A stretch of 64,000 bases of DNA from PFJX01 sp964466195. GTDB taxonomy: Bacteria > Pseudomonadota > Gammaproteobacteria > Burkholderiales > Thiobacillaceae. The stretch is taken from positions 186,001 through 250,000 of the forward strand of contig CAYXMQ010000001.1 of the NCBI GenBank assembly GCA_964466195.1, read 5' to 3'. Position 1 is the stretch's first letter. Each line of letters opens with the position of its first letter. The notes below the pieces were generated by a model. That model was not told the DNA's origin, ran no database searches, and was given only the letters and a program-made list of their open reading frames with translations. Made by a program: the position numbers and the translations under genes. Positions 34,794 through 42,394 of the stretch are shown here, piece after piece.

Positions 34794-35717
34794 ATGCTCA
34801 ATTACCGCCATCTGCATTACTTCTGGACCGTGGCCAAAGCCGGCGGCATCACGCGCGCCGGCGAACGCCTGCATCTGACCCCGCAGACCCTTTCCGGCCA
34901 GCTCAGCCAGTTCGAGCAGCAGCTCGGCACGCCGCTGTTCCGGCGGGTCGGCAAACGCATGGAACTGACCGAGTCCGGGCGCCTGGCGATGTCGTACGCC
35001 GATGAAATCTTTCAGGTCGGCGCGGAGTTGGAAGAGATGCTGCGCGGCCGCCCGGAGGATCGTCTGTTCCCGTTTCGCGTCGGCATCGCCGACGTAGTGC
35101 CCAAAGCCATCGCCCACCGGCTGCTGTCGCCGGCCTTGTCGCTGCCCGAGACGGTGCGCCTGATCTGCCGAGAGGACCGGCTCGACCGTTTGCTGGCGGA
35201 ACTGGCCATCCATCGGCTGGACATGGTGCTGGCCGACCGGCCGATTCCGGCCAACATGGACGTGAAGGGCTACAGCCATCCGCTCGGGCAATGCGGCGTC
35301 GCCTTTCTGGCCGCGCCCGCGCTGGCCGAGAAACTGGGCGGCGAATTTCCCGCCAACCTGGACGGCGCGCCGCTGTTGATCCCCGGCGAGGACAGCGCCC
35401 TGCGCGCGCCGCTGCTGCGCTGGCTGGAGCGGCAGGCCATCCGCCCGCGCATCGTCGGCGAGTTCGACGACGATGCGTTGATGAAAGCCTTCGGCCAGGC
35501 CGGCTGCGGCGTGTTTCCGGCGCCGGCCGCCAGCGTGGCCGAAGTCGAAGTCCAGTACGGCACGCCCAGCCTGGGCCAGACCGACGAAATCCAGGAACGC
35601 TTCTTCGCGATCTCGGTGGAACGCCGCTTGACCCACCCCGCCGTGGTGGCGGTCAGCGAGGGCGCGCGGCGGGGACTGTTCGGGGCCGCGGCCGGCGCGG
35701 CGGCGGAACCCGCCTAG
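34794..35717 (+). CDS. nhaR: LysR-family transcriptional activator NhaR
   Basis: A 307-residue LysR regulator with an N-terminal winged helix-turn-helix (MLNYRHLHYFWTVAKAGGITRAGERLHLTPQTLSGQLSQFEQQLGTPLF) of the NhaR type, in which HYFW and TPQT/SGQ are characteristic, and a substrate-binding-like effector domain. NhaR activates the Na+/H+ antiporter gene nhaA in enterobacteria in response to Na+; other targets occur elsewhere. No nhaA is present in the window, so its targets are open, though the ABC exporter directly upstream is a candidate. Confidence 0.85.
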   Translation: MLNYRHLHYFWTVAKAGGITRAGERLHLTPQTLSGQLSQFEQQLGTPLFRRVGKRMELTESGRLAMSYADEIFQVGAELEEMLRGRPEDRLFPFRVGIADVVPKAIAHRLLSPALSLPETVRLICREDRLDRLLAELAIHRLDMVLADRPIPANMDVKGYSHPLGQCGVAFLAAPALAEKLGGEFPANLDGAPLLIPGEDSALRAPLLRWLERQAIRPRIVGEFDDDALMKAFGQAGCGVFPAPAASVAEVEVQYGTPSLGQTDEIQERFFAISVERRLTHPAVVAVSEGARRGLFGAAAGAAAEPA

Positions 35718-35988
35718 CGGGGTGAGGCACGCTTGCTGGCCCAAAGAAACGGGGTGGCGATGCCGTTCGGCGCAGAAGCCGGCCGGGAAAACTGCGTTAC
35801 CGAGGGCGCCGCTGCAGGTCAGCAGGCGGCCGGTTGTGAAACCGGGGCGTATTTTTGGCTGATCGGCCGGGGCGGCCAGTCGCGCCGAAATTCCAAGCAT
35901 CAAGGTTGAGCGTCTGCTTCTCGAATCTGCGAACTGGCGCTATCGACCCGCTACAGTCATTAGGATTTATTGACTGAATAGTCTGAGA
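35718..35988. other. Intergenic region left of the insertion sequence
   Basis: About 270 bp between nhaR and the IS3 element. I see no gene, tRNA or terminator. The base composition becomes more AT-rich towards the insertion (TTAGGATTTATTGACTGAATAG, around 35959-35980), marking the edge of the accessory islet. The last four bases, GAGA (35985-35988), are the left copy of the IS target duplication. Confidence 0.4.
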
Positions 35989-36014
35989 TGAACCGCCCCG
36001 GCTTTCATGGAGGC
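35989..36014. repeat. IS3 terminal inverted repeat, left
   Basis: Starts TGAACCGCCCCGG and ends GGAGGC; imperfect inverse of 37281-37306. Preceded by GAGA. Confidence 0.88.
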
Positions 36015-36027
36015 CATTTGGTTTAAG

Positions 36028-36936
36028 TTAAGCCACCGAAGTGGCCTGCTCGGCGAGTTGCCGATAGTAGATTGCCTCAGCCTCGACAGGCGGAATGTAG
36101 CCGATCGGCGCCAGCAAGCGGTGGTGATTGAACCAAGACACCCATTCCAGCGTGGCCAGTTCAACCGCCTCCTGGGTCTTCCAGGGCGCCCGGCGGTGGA
36201 TCAGCTCGGCCTTGTACAGCCCGTTGATCGTCTCGGCCAAGGCGTTGTCGTAGCTGTCGCCCCGGCTGCCCACGGACGGTTCTATGCCGGCTTCGGCGAG
36301 ACGCTCGGTGTAGCGGATGGAGACGTACTGCGAGCCCCTGTCGGAGTGGTGGATCAAGGCCTCCGCGCGCTCCGGCTGGCGGTCGTACAGGGCTTGCTCC
36401 AGCGCGTCGAGCACGAAGTCGGTCCGCATCGAACGGCTGACTCGCCAGCCGACGATGCGCCGGGCGAACACGTCGATGACGAACGCCACGTACAACCAGC
36501 CTTGCCAGGTCGAGACATAGGTGAAATCCGACACCCAAAGCTGGTTCGGACGATCGGCCTTGAATTGCCGATTCACCCGGTCCAGCGGGCAAGCCGCGGC
36601 CTTGTCCGGGATCGTGGTGCGCACGACCTTGCCCCGCCTGACGCCATGCAGGCCCGCCCGCCGCATGAGCCGCTCGACGGTGCAACGGGCAACCTGAATC
36701 CCTTCTCGATTGAGCTGATGCCAGATCTTGTCGGCGCCATAGACCTGCAGGTTGGTTTGCCAGACATGTTCAATTCGAGGGAGCAACGCCTCATCGCGTT
36801 GGGCGCGGGCACAGCGCAGTGTGGGAGATCGCTGCTGGGCGGCATGTCGCCGATATCCCGACGGGGCGATCCGCAAGGTCTTGCAGATCGGCTCGACCCC
36901 GAAGGTGTCGCGATGCTGATCGATGAATTCCCTCAT
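36028..36936 (-). CDS. IS3-family transposase OrfB (DDE integrase domain)
   Basis: A 302-residue rve-type integrase. The N-terminal HTH_21-like region (REFIDQHRDTFGVEPICKTLRIAPSGYRRHAA) is followed by the DDE core: first Asp in LWVSDFTYV, second Asp in IHHSDRGSQY, and Glu in SYDNALAETINGLYKAEL, ending with the WFNHHRLLAPIGY block common to IS3 elements. It starts at ATG 36936 inside the orfA stop (ATGA overlap) in the -1 frame relative to orfA. A run of six T near the orfA end (36964-36969, minus strand) may allow frameshifting to make OrfAB. All catalytic residues are present, so it looks active. Confidence 0.94.
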   Translation of the reverse strand: MREFIDQHRDTFGVEPICKTLRIAPSGYRRHAAQQRSPTLRCARAQRDEALLPRIEHVWQTNLQVYGADKIWHQLNREGIQVARCTVERLMRRAGLHGVRRGKVVRTTIPDKAAACPLDRVNRQFKADRPNQLWVSDFTYVSTWQGWLYVAFVIDVFARRIVGWRVSRSMRTDFVLDALEQALYDRQPERAEALIHHSDRGSQYVSIRYTERLAEAGIEPSVGSRGDSYDNALAETINGLYKAELIHRRAPWKTQEAVELATLEWVSWFNHHRLLAPIGYIPPVEAEAIYYRQLAEQATSVA

Positions 36937-37256
36937 GACTTGATGCGGCGGTCGAGCTCCGCCTGTGCAAAAAACGCGCTGGCCAGCTTGAGGATTTCGT
37001 TGGCCCGGCGCAGTTCCTTGACCTCGCGCTCCAGGGCTTTGATGCGTTCGTGTTCGGCCGTGCTCACGCCATCACGTTTGCCCGTGTCGATTTCATGCCG
37101 GCGCACCCAGTCGTGCAGCGTTTGCGGGACACAGCCGATCTTAGGTGCAATCGACTCGATGGCGGCCCACATCGACGGGTATTCGCCACGGTGCTCCTGC
37201 ACCAGGCGCACGGCGCGTTCACGGACTTCCGGGGAAAATTTGTTCGTCTTCTTCAT
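36933..37256 (-). CDS. IS3-family transposase OrfA (helix-turn-helix)
   Basis: A 107-residue protein with an HTH_Tnp_1 domain (KFSPEVRERAVRLVQEHRGEYPSMWAAIESIAPKIGCVPQTLHDWVRRHE) and a leucine-zipper-like coiled coil (AEHERIKALEREVKELRRANEILKLASAFFA). It binds the IS ends and joins OrfB through a -1 frameshift product in most IS3 members. ATG 37256; stop overlaps orfB ATG. Confidence 0.93.
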   Translation of the reverse strand: MKKTNKFSPEVRERAVRLVQEHRGEYPSMWAAIESIAPKIGCVPQTLHDWVRRHEIDTGKRDGVSTAEHERIKALEREVKELRRANEILKLASAFFAQAELDRRIKS

Positions 37257-37280
37257 GGCTCTATCTTCTCAAGAGTTAGA

Positions 37281-37306
37281 GCCTCCTCAAAATCCGGGGC
37301 GATTCA
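37281..37306. repeat. IS3 terminal inverted repeat, right
   Basis: Reads GCCTCC...CCGGGGCGATTCA on the plus strand; imperfect inverse of 35989-36014. Followed by GAGA. Confidence 0.88.
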
Positions 37307-37365
37307 GAGATGACAATTGCAAGGTTAATCGCGTTCCACGCCGAGCGATGTGGGCGCATGCAGAC

Positions 37366-37878
37366 CTAAATTTGTTGCTTCCAGTTGGTTCGGAAGCCGA
37401 GCCTGCGATTGAACTCAAAGGGATTGCAACAGGCAGCCCCCATGGTCTTGCATACGTCAGGAATCTTGCGGTTCTGGCGCAGTTTCTTAGGTTCGGACGT
37501 TTCAACTGTTACAACGCACCGACCTTGAGCTGCCAAAGCATAGGCAATCAGAAACGGGTCGCGGCCCAATTGTTCAAGTTGGTCGTCGGTCAAATCAGGG
37601 GCATAGCCTTGGACGATGACCTTCTGCACTAGCCCCGGGTCAACCGTGTCGGGCAGGAGCAATGCATTTTTCATTTCTTCCTGCTGTAGCCACGCGAAGA
37701 GTGGGTCTTTTTCCCCATCAGGTCCTTCCTTGACTTCCTCATGAATTTCAAAGGGCATCTTGACTTGGCCTTGAGCACCCATGTGGGCGAGCCACTCCCA
37801 GTATTCGGGCACTGCGTCGATTGGGTAGTAGAGGTTGTGGGCTGTGATTAGCACACTCGCGTCAAGCAAGTACACCAT
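37366..37878 (-). CDS. DUF4411 PIN-like toxin
   Basis: A 170-residue PIN-like protein. It starts MVYLLDASVLITAHNLYYP, where Asp6 is the first PIN acidic residue, and has further acidic/conserved segments (MPFEIHEEVKEG, DPFLIAYALAAQGRCVVTVETSEP). DUF4411 proteins are predicted ribonuclease toxins. It lies 11 bp downstream of the XRE/ImmA gene on the same strand, a known pairing of DUF4411 with an XRE-COG2856 protein. Its 3' end is 59 bp from the IS3 right end. Confidence 0.85.
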   Translation of the reverse strand: MVYLLDASVLITAHNLYYPIDAVPEYWEWLAHMGAQGQVKMPFEIHEEVKEGPDGEKDPLFAWLQQEEMKNALLLPDTVDPGLVQKVIVQGYAPDLTDDQLEQLGRDPFLIAYALAAQGRCVVTVETSEPKKLRQNRKIPDVCKTMGAACCNPFEFNRRLGFRTNWKQQI

Positions 37879-37889
37879 CTAAGCGCCGA

Positions 37890-39059
37890 TCATGGTGCAA
37901 CCGCCAGTAGCGGGTAGACGCTTCGAGGCTTAACCCCAAGCACTTTGGCAGCCTTCACTGGCGATAATGTTCCGGCGTCCATAGCGCGGTGCGCGAAGTC
38001 GAGCATAGCGTGACCCAGGCGATGGCGCCGAATGACGTAGTAACTTGGGCCCGAGGTTTTGCTACGAGCCAACTCTTTCTCACGCCTGCGCTCCGCGACC
38101 CACAACTCACGAATCGCTGCCTCAAGTACCTTCCATGTGGCCAACGTAATACGGTTAGCCTTGTACAGGCCATAAGCAACCATCTGGCGGCTGATTCGCC
38201 ATAGGGCGGAGTAATCGGCGATCAAGGCAATCTGGGCATCCTTGTCGAGCCCAGCCACATTGATCATCTCGACATCGGAAAGGGGAAGCAAGAACTCGCC
38301 CGCCACGTCGTTGCAGAAACGTTCGATCCTTTGTTCCAGATAACCACCACCGCTTACACCGGTGGCACCGAGCCACAAGTGTGCCAGCTCGTGCAGCAGA
38401 GTGAACGACCAAGCAGCCTTGGCGTCGCCATCATTGATCACGATGAATGGTGCGATCGGGTCAGCTATCGCAAAACCGCGGAACGCTTCAACTGGGATAG
38501 CCGAGTGATGGCTTCCAAGGTTGCCCGTGAGCAAAACGAAAATACCAGCCTGCTCGGTCTTTTCACGGAGTAGCGCAAACGCAGCCTCAGCATTGCTCTG
38601 CGCCCTGTATTCGGTACGAGTCAGACCAAGTTGTTGTTCGATCAACTTGCACAGGCTGGCAGTGCCATCCTTCATGCTCGCTGAGCCGACGAAGTCGAGA
38701 GGCCGAGTGCCTTCCTCGTCTTCCAGGATTGTCCGCACCAGGCCCTGCCGAACCCTAAGATCGCGCACTAGGGCGTCTAAGTTGGCCTCCCCCGCCACAG
38801 TTCGCTCAGTGACAACAGTTCGGAAATCCTCGCCCCGGTCACCTTTTTGAGGCGGTACAGGCAGGTAGAGCGTGAGCAGCGACCTACGATAAACCCTGGC
38901 CATGTTCGCCAAATTTGTGCGTGAAGGTACCCTTTCCCCGTGTTCAATCGCAGCCAATGACGCGGGGACGATGCCGATAGCGCGTGCAGCTTCCTCCGGC
39001 GCTAAGCCGGCACTCTCTCTCGCCCACCGAAATACTTCTGGATTGAAGCTGCTTGTCAT
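37890..39059 (-). CDS. XRE HTH and ImmA/IrrE-type metallopeptidase protein
   Basis: A 389-residue protein with an N-terminal XRE helix-turn-helix (FRWARESAGLAPEEAARAIGIVPASLAAIEHGERVPSRTNLANMARVY) and an ImmA/IrrE (COG2856) domain with the zinc motif HELAH (223-227). The C-terminal 60 residues hold a second basic helical region. Such proteins act as antitoxin/regulator for the linked PIN toxin, and in other settings as proteases that relieve repression. It has a lower GC content by eye than the genes flanking the islet. Confidence 0.87.
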   Translation of the reverse strand: MTSSFNPEVFRWARESAGLAPEEAARAIGIVPASLAAIEHGERVPSRTNLANMARVYRRSLLTLYLPVPPQKGDRGEDFRTVVTERTVAGEANLDALVRDLRVRQGLVRTILEDEEGTRPLDFVGSASMKDGTASLCKLIEQQLGLTRTEYRAQSNAEAAFALLREKTEQAGIFVLLTGNLGSHHSAIPVEAFRGFAIADPIAPFIVINDGDAKAAWSFTLLHELAHLWLGATGVSGGGYLEQRIERFCNDVAGEFLLPLSDVEMINVAGLDKDAQIALIADYSALWRISRQMVAYGLYKANRITLATWKVLEAAIRELWVAERRREKELARSKTSGPSYYVIRRHRLGHAMLDFAHRAMDAGTLSPVKAAKVLGVKPRSVYPLLAVAP

Positions 39060-39678
39060 CGTGTGAAGGAATGCCGTCCTGTCATGGACCTACTCCTACT
39101 TCAAGTTTACCGGCCTCATGTAGCAATGTAATCACCAAAGTTACTGCGGCAGATAGTTGAGGTTGGGCGGCGAGTTCGCTGGGCTTTTCAGAGAGGAAAA
39201 CCTGGTGATATGGAAAACTGGTCCAGAGACGTGGGGGCCGTGAAAGTAAGATTCTGAGCAAACATCGAACGCCCGCTCATGGCTGGGTTTTACCCGAGGC
39301 ATGCGTTCCCCAAAGCCGACCTTCACGCGATTTGCCAGCGCTGTATTGACGGTCTCTTGAGGCTGATCAGCCAAAGTTCGCGGGAAGTTAGCTGTTCCCC
39401 CGGCTCGAAAAGCCCCCGAGCCGCCCCCGTGGGGCCAAATCAATCTTGGGACGGCCCGGCGATTGGCTTGAGAGTGGATGGCAGCTCAACCCCAGATAGT
39501 CGATTGTCATGAAGTCGAAGGCTGGGCGGCTCTCGTTGGGGCTGCCTTGGCGGCGATGGGCACCCGGCGCTGAGACGAACCATGTGTTCGCGCACCAACA
39601 GAGCCATGTCGAGCAGTTACCCTATCGGTACGCTATCGGGGCGCTTCCAAGGCGGATGTCGGCCTGGTACCGCCAGGG
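39060..39678. other. Gene-poor stretch inside the accessory islet
   Basis: About 620 bp between the ImmA gene and the DUF5615 gene. Several open frames of up to about 100 codons exist on both strands (for example 39141-39443 minus), but none has a Shine-Dalgarno, a domain or a composition that supports a gene. The region includes the promoter of the XRE/ImmA gene near 39060-39130 and may hold debris of earlier insertions. I see no tRNA, att site or integrase. Confidence 0.4.
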
Positions 39679-40011
39679 CTACCGTATCTCGATGACGCTG
39701 CCGCCGTCATCCAGCAATGCCCGCAAGTCGGGCAGCAACGGAGTGAAAGCTTGCAGCAAGGCGGCCTTGCGGCAATTGTCCAGACGCACCCAGACGACTT
39801 GCGGCGGGATGCTGCCCTGCTTGTCCGCCATCAACGGGAAGTCTTCGTCCTTGGTGACGATGGCCATGCCATGCGCTTTCGCGTGCTCCCAGATCACCCG
39901 GTCAGCTGCCGCGCCCATGTCGATATCCTGGACATGTTGGCAATCGAAGCCATTGGCAGCCAGGTACCGCGCCAGGGCCAAGGGTAACTGGTTGTCCACC
40001 AGCAGCTTCAT
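39679..40011 (-). CDS. DUF5615 PIN-like toxin
   Basis: A 110-residue protein with the DUF5615/Mut7-C-like pattern: MKLLVDNQLPLALARYL (Asp6), DRVIWEHAKAHGMAIVTKDEDF (Asp in KDEDF) and PPQVVWVRLDNC. These proteins are predicted PIN-type ribonucleases. ATG at 40011 overlaps the stop of the DUF433 gene (40008-40011), as in many DUF433-DUF5615 toxin-antitoxin pairs. Confidence 0.88.
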   Translation of the reverse strand: MKLLVDNQLPLALARYLAANGFDCQHVQDIDMGAAADRVIWEHAKAHGMAIVTKDEDFPLMADKQGSIPPQVVWVRLDNCRKAALLQAFTPLLPDLRALLDDGGSVIEIR

Positions 40012-40238
40012 GCCGCGATCAGGATGGGGTGGTCGGTCTGAATGGCCGCGTAGTCGAGGGCGGCAAGGATGTCTTCCTCTTCGAGAAAGGGATAATCCTC
40101 AAGGATTTCGGCATGGGATGCGCCCGCCCCGAGCAGGCTCAGGATGTCGCTGACGCGGATACGACAACCACGGATGCATGGACGTCCTCCGCATTTGCCG
40201 GGCTCCAGAGTGATGCGTTCAATTCTTTTCCGGTTCAT
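40008..40238 (-). CDS. DUF433 antitoxin
   Basis: A 76-residue protein with the DUF433 helix-turn-helix-like pattern: ERITLEPGKCGGRPCIRGCRIRVSDILSLLGAGASHAEILEDYPFLEEEDILAALDYA. DUF433 proteins are antitoxins for DUF5615 toxins. ATG at 40238 is preceded by AGGAGACAGCC. It overlaps the toxin gene by 4 bp. Confidence 0.92.
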   Translation of the reverse strand: MNRKRIERITLEPGKCGGRPCIRGCRIRVSDILSLLGAGASHAEILEDYPFLEEEDILAALDYAAIQTDHPILIAA

Positions 40239-40516
40239 GGCTGTCTCCTATGGCTCAATTCTCGAGCATATATCGATCGTGGCAGAACGGTTTTTTCTGT
40301 CAGTAGATGAGCTGAGGCCAGTCTCCGAGAACGCACCGGGGCGTGAATGTCCGTACAGAGTTCTGTCGGGGGCCTTCAAACATGCCCCATCGGCCGTCTG
40401 AAACTGGCCGTGTTCGGCCCGAGGAAAACGTTCCCGACGGCTGACGTTGATACGGATTTTGCGCCATGCCTTGGCTGTTGGCTCAGACCGATCCGCCGCA
40501 GTGCGCGCCGCCGGCG
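40239..40516. other. Intergenic region at the right edge of the islet
   Basis: About 280 bp between the DUF433 gene and the proline-rich secreted protein gene, both read leftward. It must hold the promoter of the toxin-antitoxin pair (40239-40330; AT-rich near 40259-40300). No supportable gene; long minus-strand open frames here run across the next gene out of frame. Confidence 0.4.
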
Positions 40517-41029
40517 TCAGCGCGCCGGTGCGACCGCGCCGGCGAGGACGGAGGTCAGCGTGACGACGGCCGCGAGCACCTTGGGGTCGGACAGCGTGGT
40601 GAGGGCTTCGCCCAGGCGGGGATTCGACATCGCGCCGATCAGGCGTGACAGGGTTTCCATGGTCTGCGGCTCGGCGAGCGCGGCGGCCAGATTGAGGAAG
40701 CCCTCCGCGGTGCGCGGGTTGGCGGCCACCGCGGCCAGCTTCAGCATGCCATCGATGACCGGCTGGTTGGCCAGCAGCGGGGCCAGCCGCATCAGCGTCT
40801 CGATCGCCTGCGGATTCGCCAGGCCGGACAACAGCACCATGCGCGGGTCGGGTTGGGCCGGCGGCGGTTGCATCGGTTGCGGCATCGGCCAGCCGAACGG
40901 CTGTGCGCCCGGTTGTTGCGGCATCGGCCAGCCGAACGGCAGGGGCTGCAGCGCGGGCCAGGCCGGGCTGTTGGCGGCGGCGGGTTGGGACAGGATCAGC
41001 AGAGCGAGCGAGGCCAGCAGGAAGCGCAT
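40517..41029 (-). CDS. Secreted protein with Pro-rich repeats, unknown
   Basis: A 170-residue protein with a signal peptide (MRFLLASLALLILSQPAAA). A duplicated unit PFGWPMPQ occurs twice (about residues 30-50), followed by a Pro/Gln linker and a helical C-terminal part with repeated leucine-rich turns (LANPQAIETLMRLAPLLANQP, AVAANPRTAEGFLNLAAALAEPQTMETL) that may form an Armadillo/HEAT-like solenoid of about 40-residue units. No family recognised. ATG 41029 lies behind GGAGAAAATC. Confidence 0.65.
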   Translation of the reverse strand: MRFLLASLALLILSQPAAANSPAWPALQPLPFGWPMPQQPGAQPFGWPMPQPMQPPPAQPDPRMVLLSGLANPQAIETLMRLAPLLANQPVIDGMLKLAAVAANPRTAEGFLNLAAALAEPQTMETLSRLIGAMSNPRLGEALTTLSDPKVLAAVVTLTSVLAGAVAPAR

Positions 41030-41253
41030 GATTTTCTCCGTCGGTTGGGTAGTCCCGTCTTGCGTGCGGCAGGGCGGCGAGGCGGATTCTGGCGACAAAT
41101 AGCTGCGAAAGACAAACGCGGGCGAATGGCCAACACCGGCGAAGGCCCGCCGGGCCGGTCTGCGCCAATCCCGCGCCATATTCCGGGCGGCGAGTGGCGT
41201 ATGCTGCGGGTGGCCGCTATCGGCCTGGCCACGCTCCGCTTTGCTTGAAAGGA

Positions 41254-41844
41254 ATGGCAGTGAATCCCGCGAAAATCAATGAACTCTTCGACACGCTGCG
41301 CCGCGCCTGCGCCCGCCAGTTCGGCTTCAATCCACGCCGCGTGACGGCGGAGATGCGCTATGTCGGCAAGGAAGGCCATGGCAAGGATCTGGTGCACGTG
41401 TTCCGCGATGTGCACAGCCATTCCCAGATCATGCTGAAGGACAACTTCGCGGCCTTGCGCGAGACGCATGGCGACAAGCCGCACTGGAGCGACGCCGAGA
41501 AGGCGCACTACCGGAGCAGTGATGCCGAGATCGACGCCGAGGCCGCGGCGAAGCAGGCCGAGCTCGATTTCACCCGCAACAGCCCGTTGTACCGGCGCCA
41601 TCGCGAGGAATTGCTGTCGCATTACAACGATTGGCCCGGCTTCAAGCCCGGCGGGCCGACTCCGGGCGAAGCCGCAAAAGCCCTGGTCGCCGCTCTGGCC
41701 GATGCGCACGATGCGGAGCTGGCCGCATTTGCGGAACACCTGCATACGCAGGACGTCGCTCAACTGGCGCATCGGCTGCTGGCGCCGTGCCACGCCGAAG
41801 TCGAAGCCAGCCGGGCGGCGCCCGCGCCGGGCGTCAGCCCTTGA
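41254..41844 (+). CDS. Conserved-looking hypothetical protein
   Basis: A 196-residue soluble protein starting MAVNPAKINELFDTLRRACARQFGF at ATG 41254 behind GAAAGGA. It is helical and charged, with no membrane segments, and a central HREELLSHYNDWPGFKP stretch. I do not recognise the family. A GTG 6 bp into the gene is an alternative start. It converges with the DUF924 gene and overlaps its end by 11 bp (41834-41844). Confidence 0.65.
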   Translation: MAVNPAKINELFDTLRRACARQFGFNPRRVTAEMRYVGKEGHGKDLVHVFRDVHSHSQIMLKDNFAALRETHGDKPHWSDAEKAHYRSSDAEIDAEAAAKQAELDFTRNSPLYRRHREELLSHYNDWPGFKPGGPTPGEAAKALVAALADAHDAELAAFAEHLHTQDVAQLAHRLLAPCHAEVEASRAAPAPGVSP

Positions 41845-42394
41845 ACGCGGCATCGGAGGCGAGATAGGCCTGTTCCGCCGGCGTGTTGGCGCGGCCGAGG
41901 AGGGCGTTGCGGTGCGGGAAGCGGCCGAAGCGTTGGACGATGGCGCGGTGATGCTCGGGCCAACGGGTGTCCATGCCGGCGGCGCGGAACAGCTGCACGG
42001 ACTGTTCCTGGTCGTCCAGGTTTTCGCTGTGCATCAGCGGCAAAAACAGAAACAGCCGGCGATCGTCCGCCATCTCGCGGTGCCAGCCGCGCGCCACGGC
42101 CTGCTTGGTCAGCGCGACCGCCTGCTGCTCACTGGCGAACGCCGTCGGCTCGCCGCGGTACATGTTCAGCGGCAACTGGTCGAGCACGATGATCAGGGCC
42201 AGCACCCCATCCGGCGTTTCCGCCCAAGCGTCGAGTTCGCCGGCCGTCGCCTGCCGCCAGATGGCCTCGAAACGGGTCTTGATTTCCGCGTCGAGGGCGG
42301 GCGTGGAGGCAAACCAGTGCTTGCCGACGGCGGGCGAGAACCAGAAATCGAGGATGTCCTGCGGCTGCGGCATATCGACCTTCCTTCCCGACAT
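41834..42394 (-). CDS. DUF924 family protein
   Basis: A 186-residue helical protein with the DUF924 blocks: DILDFWFSPAVGKHWF, GVLALIIVLDQLPLNMYRG, LFLFLPLMHSENLDDQEQSVQLF and RFGRFPHRNALLGRANTPAEQAYL. The family is TPR-like and of unknown function, common in proteobacteria. The ATG at 42394 overlaps the slipin gene stop by one base (TGATG), which supports the MSGRKVD start and suggests translational coupling. Confidence 0.87.
   Translation of the reverse strand: MSGRKVDMPQPQDILDFWFSPAVGKHWFASTPALDAEIKTRFEAIWRQATAGELDAWAETPDGVLALIIVLDQLPLNMYRGEPTAFASEQQAVALTKQAVARGWHREMADDRRLFLFLPLMHSENLDDQEQSVQLFRAAGMDTRWPEHHRAIVQRFGRFPHRNALLGRANTPAEQAYLASDAAFKG

Larger units (their letters stand above)
35989..37306 (-). 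mobile_element. IS3-family insertion sequence, complete, 1318 bp
   Basis: Two overlapping frames (orfA 36933-37256, orfB 36028-36936) encode an IS3-type transposase. The left end begins TGAACCGCCCCGGCTTT and the right end, read inward, begins TGAATCGCCCCGGATTTT; both continue to a shared GGAGGC, giving imperfect terminal repeats of about 26 bp. GAGA flanks the element on both sides (35985-35988 and 37307-37310), a 4-bp target duplication, so this is a simple recent insertion. The transposase reads on the minus strand. It landed 59 bp beyond the end of the DUF4411 toxin gene without breaking it. Confidence 0.93.

Noticed and set aside
39141..39443. A 100-codon minus-strand open frame in the islet
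   Set aside because: No Shine-Dalgarno, no domain and unusual composition; not enough to call a gene.
40248..41168. A 300-codon minus-strand open frame across the Pro-rich protein gene
   Set aside because: Out of frame with the signal-peptide-bearing gene at 40517-41029; composition is Arg/Ala/Gly noise typical of shifted frames.
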